Origin: a virus
Length of the DNA: 24,203 nucleotides
Virus record (IMG/VR): IMGVR_UViG_3300030380_000138
Coordinates: 1-24,203 of that record
Direction: 5' to 3' (one strand)
Shown: positions 1 through 6,202 of the stretch, one piece after another
Layout: each line of letters begins with the position of its first letter
How positions within the stretch are numbered: position 1 is the stretch's first letter
The notes under the pieces: generated by a model
Told to the model about the DNA's origin: nothing
The model's database searches: none
What the model saw: only the letters and a program-made list of their open reading frames with translations
Position numbers and translations under genes: made by a program

Positions 1-1065
1 ATTGGTATGCAAGCTATGAAAGCAAATACAACCGCAGATAACAACACAGCAGTTGGTTATAGAGTTTTATATGCAAATACTACAGGTACTCAAAATACCG
101 CAGTTGGTGCTTTAGCTGGAGATGCAATTACTACAGGAGCAGAAAACACAGCAGTTGGTTATGCTGCTTTAACAACTGCAACCACAGCAAGTAATAATAC
201 TGCTATAGGTAGAGCAACATTAAATGAAAATAGTTCAGGAGCTAGTAATACAGCTGTTGGACATGATGCTTTAGAATCAAACACCACCGCTTCTAACAAT
301 ACAGCAGTAGGTGCAGAAGCTTTAACAGCAAACACTACAGGAGAAGGAAATACCTGTATTGGTTCTTTATCTTTAGATGCTAATACTACAGGTGATTTGA
401 ATACAGCACTTGGTTATAATGCTTTAAGTGCCAACACCACAGCAGATGCAAATACTGCTGTCGGTAATGCAGCATTAGGTTCTTGTACTACAGGTCAACA
501 AAATACAGCCGTAGGTAGTAATTGTATAGATTCTTTAACTACTGGAGAAGGAAATGTTGCAGTAGGTTATAACAACGATGTTGATTCAGGAGATAGATTA
601 AGAAGTTTTGGTATAGGAATAAATTTATCACTAGCAACTAACAACTCTGTTAAAATAGGTAATGCAGGAACAAATATCCAATGTGATTGGGGTGGTGGTG
701 CTACTTGGAGTCATAGTTCTGATGAAAGGTTAAAAAATAATATACAAGATAGTTCTCTAGGTTTAGATTTTATTAATGATTTAAGACCTGTAACTTATAA
801 CTGGAAAGAACAAAAAGATGTACTAGAAGAAATAAGAGATGAATCAGAAAAAGATACTAAGAGTTTACAACATGGTTTAGTAGCACAAGAAGTAAAAGCT
901 ACATTAAATAAACTGGGAGTAAATGAATTTTCTGGTTGGTCAGAAGGAGAAGATAGCATACAAAGAATTAGTGAAAGTATGTATGTATTCCCATTGATTA
1001 AAGCAGTACAAGAACTTTCTACGCAAGTAGAAGAATTAAAAGCTAAATTAAACGAAGGAGAATAA
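1..1065 (+). CDS. Tail fibre / receptor-binding protein with C-terminal S74 chaperone domain (5' partial)
   Basis: The reading frame is open through the left edge: bases 1-6 encode Ile-Gly, which continues the repeat pattern, so the ATG at 7 is internal and the N-terminus lies outside the window. Counting from that ATG, residues 13-182 are ten 17-residue repeats beginning NTAVG, ending in a degenerate eleventh; this resembles YadA-like trimeric adhesin head repeats. Residues about 235-352 match the intramolecular chaperone/autoprotease domain of peptidase family S74, with SSDERLKNNI supplying the Ser238 and Lys243 pair expected of that family, followed by LRPVTYNWKE and a Gln-rich/coiled-coil C-terminus (VQELSTQVEELKAKL). 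In this family the C-terminal domain drives trimerisation of the fibre and is then cleaved off. Likely role: host-surface recognition by the virion. A good Shine-Dalgarno (gaaggag) for the next gene overlaps its 3' end. Confidence 0.9.
   Translation: MGMQAMKANTTADNNTAVGYRVLYANTTGTQNTAVGALAGDAITTGAENTAVGYAALTTATTASNNTAIGRATLNENSSGASNTAVGHDALESNTTASNNTAVGAEALTANTTGEGNTCIGSLSLDANTTGDLNTALGYNALSANTTADANTAVGNAALGSCTTGQQNTAVGSNCIDSLTTGEGNVAVGYNNDVDSGDRLRSFGIGINLSLATNNSVKIGNAGTNIQCDWGGGATWSHSSDERLKNNIQDSSLGLDFINDLRPVTYNWKEQKDVLEEIRDESEKDTKSLQHGLVAQEVKATLNKLGVNEFSGWSEGEDSIQRISESMYVFPLIKAVQELSTQVEELKAKLNEGE
43..552 (+). repeat. Ten 51-bp coding repeats in the tail fibre
   Basis: Ten consecutive units of exactly 51 bp start at 43, 94, 145, 196, 247, 298, 349, 400, 451 and 502; a decayed unit follows at 553 (NVAVG). 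Each encodes 17 residues of the form NTAVGxxALxxNTTxxx. The DNA copies have diverged, so the repeat is held at the protein level as a beta-solenoid or trimeric head fold. The array continues leftward out of the window, since bases 1-42 hold the end of another unit. Confidence 0.9.
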
Positions 1066-1066
1066 T

Positions 1067-1345
1067 ATGGCACAAACAGTAGCAGAATGTTTAACAGCAG
1101 GAATGGATAGCGTAACATTAATTAATAGTATTAATACAGATGCTTCAGCAGAAAGCAAAGTTGAAGGAATGACACAAGCTGAAATAAATGTAATGGTACA
1201 AAAAAATGTAGACCACTTAGAAATTATTTTAGCGTATGATGGAACTGATGATTTACCAAATATAACAGGCTCATCAAGTAGTAAAAAAACTGATTGCACA
1301 AATGCTATTACTACAGGTAAAGCATATATATCAGCTAACAGTTAA
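1067..1345 (+). CDS. Small phage protein of unknown function next to the tail fibre
   Basis: I do not recognise this 92-residue protein. It starts with ATG just after the tail-fibre stop, with a strong Shine-Dalgarno (gaaggag at 1054-1060). It is soluble, with no signal peptide or membrane segment. Residues about 1-70 look helical with acidic patches (AESKVEGMTQAEINVMVQKN) and the C-terminus is Ser/Thr/Asn rich (GSSSSKKTDCTNAITTGKAY). Its position right after the fibre suggests a fibre-associated or assembly role, but that rests only on context. Confidence 0.7.
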   Translation: MAQTVAECLTAGMDSVTLINSINTDASAESKVEGMTQAEINVMVQKNVDHLEIILAYDGTDDLPNITGSSSSKKTDCTNAITTGKAYISANS

Positions 1346-1347
1346 TT

Positions 1348-1587
1348 ATGTCTACGCAAGAACCAGTAGTAATGATTGATGATCAAGAAATAAAAGTTTC
1401 TGATCTGTCAGCAGAACAACAATATTTTCATCAACAAATATTAGATCTAACCAATAAACAAAAACGTATACAATTTGAGCTTGACCAAATCAACGCCAGT
1501 TTAAGTGTGTTTCAAAACGCATTTATAGAGTCTGCTAAACAAAAAGCAGATGAAGTTTTAAATAATCCAGAGGAGGATAACAAATGA
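1348..1587 (+). CDS. Small coiled-coil phage protein (possibly DUF6447-like)
   Basis: This 79-residue protein has a short beta-like start (VVMIDDQEIKVSDLSAEQQ) and then one long amphipathic helix (residues about 20-70, Gln/Lys/Asp rich), predicted to be a coiled coil. The pattern of Ile-Asp-x-x-Glu, then Leu-Ser, then a long helix recalls the DUF6447 family of small phage proteins; this is from memory and tentative. Its last codons overlap the start of the next gene as ATGA at 1584-1587, with an internal gaggag-type Shine-Dalgarno (1570-1576) serving the next gene. Confidence 0.65.
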   Translation: MSTQEPVVMIDDQEIKVSDLSAEQQYFHQQILDLTNKQKRIQFELDQINASLSVFQNAFIESAKQKADEVLNNPEEDNK

Positions 1588-1745
1588 TTGTAGAAATTAT
1601 TATGTGGGTAACAGCTATTGTTACAATAAGCAGTCTTGTAGCTGCTAGTACACCAACACCAAAGGATGATGTTTGGATTGGTAAATTATATAAACTTATT
1701 GATATGTTAGCTTTGAACATAGGCAAAGCAAAGGATAAATCATGA
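1584..1745 (+). CDS. Short membrane protein, 53 aa
   Basis: The ATG overlaps the preceding stop (ATGA) and follows an aggagg-type ribosome site at 1570-1575. The 53-residue product starts with a hydrophobic segment (IIMWVTAIVTISSLVAA, residues about 5-21), followed by STPTPKDDVWIGKLYKLIDMLALNIGKAK. This reads as one membrane helix plus a short amphipathic tail, a design common among small holin-like or membrane proteins of marine phages. No specific function can be assigned. It ends in a second ATGA overlap with the next small gene, so the set is translationally coupled. Confidence 0.65.
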   Translation: MIVEIIMWVTAIVTISSLVAASTPTPKDDVWIGKLYKLIDMLALNIGKAKDKS

Positions 1746-1897
1746 GTTGGTGGAGTAATTTAGTAGATAAAATAACTGGCACTAAAAGAGTTGAAGTTAG
1801 GGCTAGAAACAAAAAAGGTCATTACGTAGCTGACGATAAATCAACACCAGATGTTAATGAAGCTTATACAACTAAAAGAGTTAAGAACGATAAGTAA
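1742..1897 (+). CDS. Short basic hypothetical protein, 51 aa
   Basis: This ORF starts at the ATG inside the preceding gene's ATGA stop overlap and ends in a TAATG overlap with the nuclease gene. The 51-residue product begins MSWWSNLVDKITGTKRVEVR and is rich in Lys/Arg with no membrane segment. I do not recognise it. The tight coupling on both sides and the clean ORF filling the gap support it being real. Confidence 0.6.
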   Translation: MSWWSNLVDKITGTKRVEVRARNKKGHYVADDKSTPDVNEAYTTKRVKNDK

Positions 1898-2277
1898 TGG
1901 CAAAATCTCCTGATGCGTTTGTTTACAATGCTACATTAGAACGAATTGTAGATGGAGATACTTTTGATTGCTGTCTTGATCTTGGTTTTGATGTAAAGCT
2001 ACATAAACAACGTGTTAGACTTGCAGGTATAGATACTCCAGAAAGCAGAACGCGTGATCTTGCAGAAAAAAAACTAGGCCTAGCTGCAAAAGAAAGATTA
2101 AAAGAATTATGCATAGGAAGTCTTAAAGTAAAATCTTTAGGTAAAGGCAAGTATGGCCGTATATTAGGCATACCTTACACAGAAGATGGTAGAGATATAT
2201 GCCAAGTATTAATCAAAGAAGGGCACGCTGTAGAATATGATGGCGGAAAAAAAACTAAAATATGGGGTGATTACTAA
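1897..2277 (+). CDS. Staphylococcal-nuclease-like (thermonuclease, SNase fold) enzyme
   Basis: The 126-residue product matches the SNase/thermonuclease family over its whole length: VDGDTFD (Asp21), RVRLAGIDTPE (Arg41, Asp46, Glu49) and YGRILG (Arg88) correspond to the metal- and phosphate-binding residues of staphylococcal nuclease (Asp21, Arg35, Asp40, Glu43, Arg87). The later ICQVLIKEGHAVEYDGG is the family's usual C-terminal block. Members are calcium-dependent endonucleases acting on DNA and RNA. There is no signal peptide, so it should act in the cytoplasm, for example on host DNA, or be packaged. ATG overlaps the previous stop (TAATG) and its own stop overlaps the next ATG. All catalytic residues are present. 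Confidence 0.9.
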   Translation: MAKSPDAFVYNATLERIVDGDTFDCCLDLGFDVKLHKQRVRLAGIDTPESRTRDLAEKKLGLAAKERLKELCIGSLKVKSLGKGKYGRILGIPYTEDGRDICQVLIKEGHAVEYDGGKKTKIWGDY

Positions 2278-2648
2278 TGAACGAAGAAAAATTTAGCGGA
2301 GATATGAGTCGTAATGAGGTTGAGATAGACCTTAATAAATTTATGGCAATGGTTTCTGAGATTGGCGAACTGAAACAAAAGATTATGGAACTAGAAAATG
2401 AAAAAGAACCTGACAATCCATGGCAAAGTTGGATATGGTTTTCTAACATGATTGATGCTTGGAGAATATTTCCAAGAATGTTTTTAACAGTTTACATAGT
2501 TCTTCTTTATAAATGCACTATATGGTTTATGGCATTACCAGAACCAACATTTGAACAATCAGGTTTAATCTCAATAGTTGTAGGAGCAGGTGCAGCATGG
2601 TTTGGGCTATATGCAGGAACAGCTAAAGATAAAATAAATAGCAAATAA
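2277..2648 (+). CDS. Two-TM membrane protein with N-terminal coiled coil, holin-like
   Basis: The 123-residue product has an acidic, helical N-terminal part (residues about 15-45, FMAMVSEIGELKQKIMELENE), then two hydrophobic spans: about 60-84 (FPRMFLTVYIVLLYKCTIWFMAL) and about 95-115 (GLISIVVGAGAAWFGLYAG). The last span has the Gly/Ala-rich face typical of small pore-forming phage helices. It begins a run of three small membrane genes in a region that also contains spanins and an endolysin, which makes a holin or holin-associated role plausible. The family assignment is not certain. Start ATG overlaps the upstream stop (TAATG), as does its stop with the next gene. Confidence 0.7.
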   Translation: MNEEKFSGDMSRNEVEIDLNKFMAMVSEIGELKQKIMELENEKEPDNPWQSWIWFSNMIDAWRIFPRMFLTVYIVLLYKCTIWFMALPEPTFEQSGLISIVVGAGAAWFGLYAGTAKDKINSK

Positions 2649-2941
2649 TGGATGCTTTTGACCTTATTGAAAAGGTCGGATTACCTATAGCAAGCGGTTT
2701 AATAATGGGATATTTTATATTCCTAATTATGAAACAAATGATGACTGGTCTAGTTAATAAAATTAAAACCGTAGAAGGAATAGCCAAGATGCTTATTACT
2801 AGAGCATCAATAATGAATAACGATATGATTCGCATAGATACAAGCGTATCTAGTGCTTTAAACTTACCTCCTGATTTAGATAGAATAGCAAGAGCAGAAA
2901 ACTTTGTAGAAGACGGAAAGATAGACGCTAGAAGAGACTAA
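2648..2941 (+). CDS. Small single-TM protein, holin/BhlA-like, first of a tandem pair
   Basis: The 97-residue protein has an N-terminal membrane helix (GLPIASGLIMGYFIFLIMKQMM, residues about 11-32) preceded by a short amphipathic start (MDAFDLIEK) and followed by a long polar helix ending in acidic and Arg residues. This topology fits BhlA/UviB-type small holins. It shares a visible pattern with its downstream neighbour: MD-x(3)-LIEK-x-G, a GYF in the membrane span, and NDMIR/QDMIR further on, so the two are probably paralogues from a tandem duplication. TAATG overlaps at both ends show translational coupling. Confidence 0.65.
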   Translation: MDAFDLIEKVGLPIASGLIMGYFIFLIMKQMMTGLVNKIKTVEGIAKMLITRASIMNNDMIRIDTSVSSALNLPPDLDRIARAENFVEDGKIDARRD

Positions 2942-3201
2942 TGGACGTAGTGGCTCTTATAGAAAAGTTTGGTTTTGCTACTGTTATGGTTATAGGATTG
3001 GGGTATTTTGTTTATTACGTTTGGATAACAATTACTAAAACAGTTGAGCCTGCCGTAAGCGAAATGCAAAAAACTATAATAAGGCTTACCGATCAACTTC
3101 GCCTGTTAGACCAAGATATGATACGATTACAACAAAAAGTTAATACGGTTTTAGAATTAAATGAAAAGAAAAATAACACAAGAAGAAATCGAAAAAGATA
3201 A
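2941..3201 (+). CDS. Small single-TM protein, holin/BhlA-like, second of a tandem pair
   Basis: The 86-residue product has a membrane helix at about residues 10-33 (GFATVMVIGLGYFVYYVWITI) and a coiled-coil tail (TIIRLTDQLRLLDQDMIRLQQKVNTVLEL) that ends in a strongly basic stretch (KKNNTRRNRKR). Pattern matches to the preceding gene point to paralogy. The basic tail is encoded by the 41 bases (3161-3201) that also encode the start of the CsgF homologue in another frame. Likely a membrane/holin-type component; exact role unknown. Confidence 0.65.
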   Translation: MDVVALIEKFGFATVMVIGLGYFVYYVWITITKTVEPAVSEMQKTIIRLTDQLRLLDQDMIRLQQKVNTVLELNEKKNNTRRNRKR

Positions 3202-3658
3202 TCTTATAAAAATTGTAGCCATAATAGGAACTATATTATTTATTGGTATTTTTGTTCAAAATGTTGTAGCAGATACTATAACTCATAAGTTTAAATCTCC
3301 TAGTTTTAATGGCATAGGAACATCCAGTCATTACCTCACTATAGAAAACCAACAATATACTCGTAAGCTTACGATTAAAGAAGAAATTAAAGCTTTACAA
3401 GAAGAAATAGAAAGAGAAAAAGAAAACTCTACTCTTGCAAGGTTTATGCGTAATCTTGAGTCTAGGGTTTACGCAGAATTATCAAGACAGTTAGTTAATA
3501 ACTTATTCGGAGAAACACCGCAGAGCGAAGGTGTCATCACTTTAGAGGGCAATACGATTGAATATACAAGTGATGGTGTAACTTTAACACTAAAAATAAC
3601 CGAGGCAGATGGTACAATCACTCAAATCGTTATCCCTATTGGTACTTTTACTTTCTAG
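3161..3658 (+). CDS. csgF: CsgF-like curli assembly factor
   Basis: The 165-residue product has a hydrophobic export signal (residues about 17-36) ending near VVA, so the mature protein should begin DTITHKFKSPSFNG. This lines up with the mature start of E. coli CsgF (GTMTFQFRNPNFGG), the segment that plugs into the CsgG pore. Later blocks also align: LESRVYAELSRQLVNNLFG with the CsgF helix, and residues 133-160, where NTIEYTSDGVTLTL is followed by TQIVIP, with its C-terminal beta domain. It is longer than E. coli CsgF (about 138 residues) because of an inserted Glu/Lys-rich helix (residues about 70-90). In curli systems CsgF sits on the extracellular face of CsgG and couples secretion to fibre nucleation. 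It overlaps the upstream gene by 41 bp and csgG by 50 bp. Confidence 0.85.
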   Translation: MKRKITQEEIEKDNLIKIVAIIGTILFIGIFVQNVVADTITHKFKSPSFNGIGTSSHYLTIENQQYTRKLTIKEEIKALQEEIEREKENSTLARFMRNLESRVYAELSRQLVNNLFGETPQSEGVITLEGNTIEYTSDGVTLTLKITEADGTITQIVIPIGTFTF

Positions 3659-4511
3659 TTGTTCTATATTTGATCAATTAGAAGATACATACGAACAAAG
3701 GTTTTCTGAAGACGTAGCAACAATTCAAGACCTGCAATCAGCAGAACTTAAAAATGTTCCTTTGCCAAAGATAAGCCCTGTGGTAGCTGTGTACCCTACC
3801 TCATTTTTAGACCAAACAGGGCAACGTAAAAGCAACAGTGAGTTTGCTTTGTTTAGCACAGCTATAACCCAACAACCTAATGCTTTACTTATAAGAGCTT
3901 TAAAACATGCAGGAGACGGTAAGTTTTTTAGGGTTGTAGAAAGAGTAGGCTTAGACAATCTTACTAAAGAACGACAACTTATAAGATCAGCAAGAGAACA
4001 ATCGACCGATGAGGAAGAAAAGAAAAAAGCTTTAAGACCTTTATTATTTGCTGGTATTTTGATTGAAGGTGCAGTCATATCTTACGAAACAAATTTAGAA
4101 AGTGGTGGTGCAGGAGCCAGGTATTTAGGTATTGGTAAAAGTGTAATCTATCGAGAGGACAACATAACCATAAGTATGCGTATGGTGTCAGTTGCAACAG
4201 GCGAAGTTTTATTAGAAGTTCTAAGTCAAAAAACAATATTTAGTTATGGTAAATCAGAAGATGTATTTAGGTTTGTTGAAGCTGAAAGTCAGCTAGTAGA
4301 AATAGAACTAGGTAATGCAAGAAACGAATCATCAACGATAGCTGTAATGAAAGCTATAGAAGGAGGTGTGCTAGAAATCATTAATACTGGTTATGATCGT
4401 GGTTTCTGGATTTTACAAAATGATAACCAAGGAGTAGAATTAGATAATGAAGAAATTAAAATTGATGAGCCTGATTGTGATGCTGACTGCATCGACAATG
4501 TACGCGGCTGA
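3609..4511 (+). CDS. csgG: CsgG-like outer-membrane curli secretion pore (lipoprotein)
   Basis: The 300-residue product is a clear CsgG homologue. Residues 1-18 form a lipoprotein signal with lipobox LSSC (Cys18). Family blocks follow: DQTGQ, then FSTAI (Phe82, matching the constriction Phe of E. coli CsgG), the SGGAGARYLGIG block (Ser165-Gly176; SGGVGARYFGIG in E. coli), VSVATGEVLLEV, VFRFVEAE and YDRGFWILQN near the end. CsgG forms a nonameric beta-barrel that lets unfolded curli subunits cross the outer membrane. The E. coli protein is 277 residues; the extra length is at the acidic C-terminus and in the loop around residues 130-145. The start is fixed by the signal peptide and lies 50 bp inside csgF in another frame. 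The gene is followed directly by a curlin-like gene, which is the expected substrate. Confidence 0.95.
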   Translation: MVQSLKSLSLLVLLLSSCSIFDQLEDTYEQRFSEDVATIQDLQSAELKNVPLPKISPVVAVYPTSFLDQTGQRKSNSEFALFSTAITQQPNALLIRALKHAGDGKFFRVVERVGLDNLTKERQLIRSAREQSTDEEEKKKALRPLLFAGILIEGAVISYETNLESGGAGARYLGIGKSVIYREDNITISMRMVSVATGEVLLEVLSQKTIFSYGKSEDVFRFVEAESQLVEIELGNARNESSTIAVMKAIEGGVLEIINTGYDRGFWILQNDNQGVELDNEEIKIDEPDCDADCIDNVRG

Positions 4512-5178
4512 TAACGAAATATATGTAGATCAGTCTGGTACTGGTGCAAATATAGACCTAGAGCAACTAGGTATATCTAATATTATTGGCGGATTAAACT
4601 CAACTGCTGGCAGCGTTAATGCTTTTGATTTAGACGGAAATAGCATGACACTTGACATCAATATGATTGGTGCAACTAACAAATTTTTAGGTGATATAAA
4701 CGCTGATAACTTTACTGGTTTATATAATTTTACTGGTGGCACTAATACATTTACCATTCAAGTAGATCCAACTAACACATATAGCTCAGATGGTTCTGAT
4801 CACAACATAGCAGTCACAGGAAGTAGCAATACTTTTACTTTAAATCAAGGCACAACAGCATTAGCAGCTTCTCTTAATTTAGATTGGATTATTCAAGGCT
4901 CTAATAATACAGTTACATCGAATATTAATATTGATGGTGCTACAAACTATATGGATATAGATGGTTCTGACAACGCAGTTACTTATACAGGAACAGGTAC
5001 AAATGCATCAGCAGGTGGGTATTTTTGGTTAGATCATACTGGTGGTTCAAGAGCATTTAATATTCAACAACTGAGTACCCAAGACAATGACTGGCTTAAA
5101 ATTATATCCGTTTCTGGCACTTCTGCTTCTACTGTTTGTGTCATTCAAAACGACCAAGGTACAAGCACAAGCTGTTGA
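4447..5178 (+). CDS. Secreted curlin-like repeat protein (putative phage-encoded curli subunit)
   Basis: The 243-residue protein has a classical signal peptide (MKKLKLMSLIVMLTASTMYA, cut near Ala20/21). The mature start NEIYVDQSGTGANIDLEQ followed by LGISN resembles a curlin repeat (N-x-hydrophobic-x-x-x-Q-x-G-x-x-N). The rest is made of Asn/Gly/Thr/Ser-rich strand-turn units (GSSNTFTLNQ, GSNNTVTSNINIDGATN, GSDNAVTYTG), typical of beta-solenoid or amyloid-forming secreted proteins. Two Cys (231 and 243) flank the extreme C-terminus. It is longer and less regular than CsgA (about 150 residues). By position after csgF-csgG it is the likely exported substrate. The start lies 65 bp inside csgG, with ggag at 4431-4434. 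Identity as a true curlin is likely but the repeat register is loose. Confidence 0.75.
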   Translation: MKKLKLMSLIVMLTASTMYAADNEIYVDQSGTGANIDLEQLGISNIIGGLNSTAGSVNAFDLDGNSMTLDINMIGATNKFLGDINADNFTGLYNFTGGTNTFTIQVDPTNTYSSDGSDHNIAVTGSSNTFTLNQGTTALAASLNLDWIIQGSNNTVTSNINIDGATNYMDIDGSDNAVTYTGTGTNASAGGYFWLDHTGGSRAFNIQQLSTQDNDWLKIISVSGTSASTVCVIQNDQGTSTSC

Positions 5179-6202
5179 TATAGGAGATATATCTGAGTTA
5201 AACGGTACGGCTCAAATTGTCAGAGACAAACCTTACGAAGCTGATTTAAAGTTTGCGATACAAAGCAATGATGAAGCCATAACCAAAGATGGCCGCATGG
5301 CTATTACTTTTCTTGATGATTCTACAGTAAAACTTACAGAACATAGTCAGCTACTTATTGATGAATACATATACGATCCAGATCCAAGCAAATCAAAAAT
5401 GGCACTTACCTTTGGTCTTGGTACAGCTAGGTTTATTACAGGCAATCTAAACCGTATAGATAAACAAAACATAACTCTTAAAACACCAACAGCTAACATA
5501 GCAATACGTGGGACTGATTTTACGGCTACAGTTGATGAACTAGGGCGTAGCCTTATAATTTTGCTACCAGACGCTCTAGGGCTCTCTAGTGGAGAAATAG
5601 AGGTAGTTACTGCTATGGGAACAGTGGTGCTTAATAAACCTTATGAAGCTACCACAGTAAATGTATTTGAGTCTGCACCAACTAAACCAGTTATTTTAGA
5701 TTTAACTCTTGATCTAATTGATAATATGTTAATTGTTACACCACCTAAAGAAGAAGCTGTAATTGAAGAAGAAACTACAAGAACACAAACAGATAGCGTA
5801 TTAGATTTTAATGATCTTGATATAGATTATCTTGCAGAAGATTTTTTAAATGATGATTTAGAATTTACAGAATTAGATATTAATTATCTTGATGTAAATT
5901 ATCTTGAAGACTTGTTAAATGTATTAGATGCACTAGCTGTAGCTGAAGATGAAGATCAATTAGCACAAGCGACTAGCACTCAAATTAGTGGTACTTCTCT
6001 AGGTAAAGATGCTGAAACGCAAATAACAACTTTAATAACAGGTAATTTAGTTAGTCTTAGAAGAGAAGTAAATGAAAGCGTAAGAGTAGATTTAGATGGT
6101 AGTAATGCTTATACAGTTATTTTGATTCAAGATGGTATTTCTAATATAATCAAAGTTAATGGAGGGGGTGACAGTGTTATCACTATCACTCAGAGTGATT
6201 AA
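5087..6202 (+). CDS. Secreted FecR-domain protein with C-terminal curlin-like tail
   Basis: Residues 1-29 are a signal peptide (LALLLLLFVSF core, cut near VQAQA). Residues about 35-150 match the FecR domain: GTAQIVR, a DGRMAITFLDDSTVKLTEHS block, LGTARFITG and TPTANIAIRGTDFTATV. In FecR proteins this periplasmic domain relays a signal or binds ligand. Residues about 238-290 form an acidic, Leu-rich repeat-like stretch (LDIDYL, LDINYL, LDVNYL). The last 40 residues (SNAYTVILIQDGISNIIKVN, then GGGDSVITITQ) look like one or two curlin repeats, which suggests that it can join or nucleate the neighbouring curlin fibre. The start is 92 bp inside the curlin gene, with no clear Shine-Dalgarno; the signal peptide decides the choice. 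The next gene follows with no gap. Confidence 0.85.
   Translation: MTGLKLYPFLALLLLLFVSFKTTKVQAQAVDIGDISELNGTAQIVRDKPYEADLKFAIQSNDEAITKDGRMAITFLDDSTVKLTEHSQLLIDEYIYDPDPSKSKMALTFGLGTARFITGNLNRIDKQNITLKTPTANIAIRGTDFTATVDELGRSLIILLPDALGLSSGEIEVVTAMGTVVLNKPYEATTVNVFESAPTKPVILDLTLDLIDNMLIVTPPKEEAVIEEETTRTQTDSVLDFNDLDIDYLAEDFLNDDLEFTELDINYLDVNYLEDLLNVLDALAVAEDEDQLAQATSTQISGTSLGKDAETQITTLITGNLVSLRREVNESVRVDLDGSNAYTVILIQDGISNIIKVNGGGDSVITITQSD

Noticed and set aside
43-552. CRISPR-like array of regularly spaced repeats
   Set aside because: The 51-bp period is a coding repeat in one open frame (17 residues, NTAVG start) with diverged DNA and no conserved repeat/variable spacer pattern.
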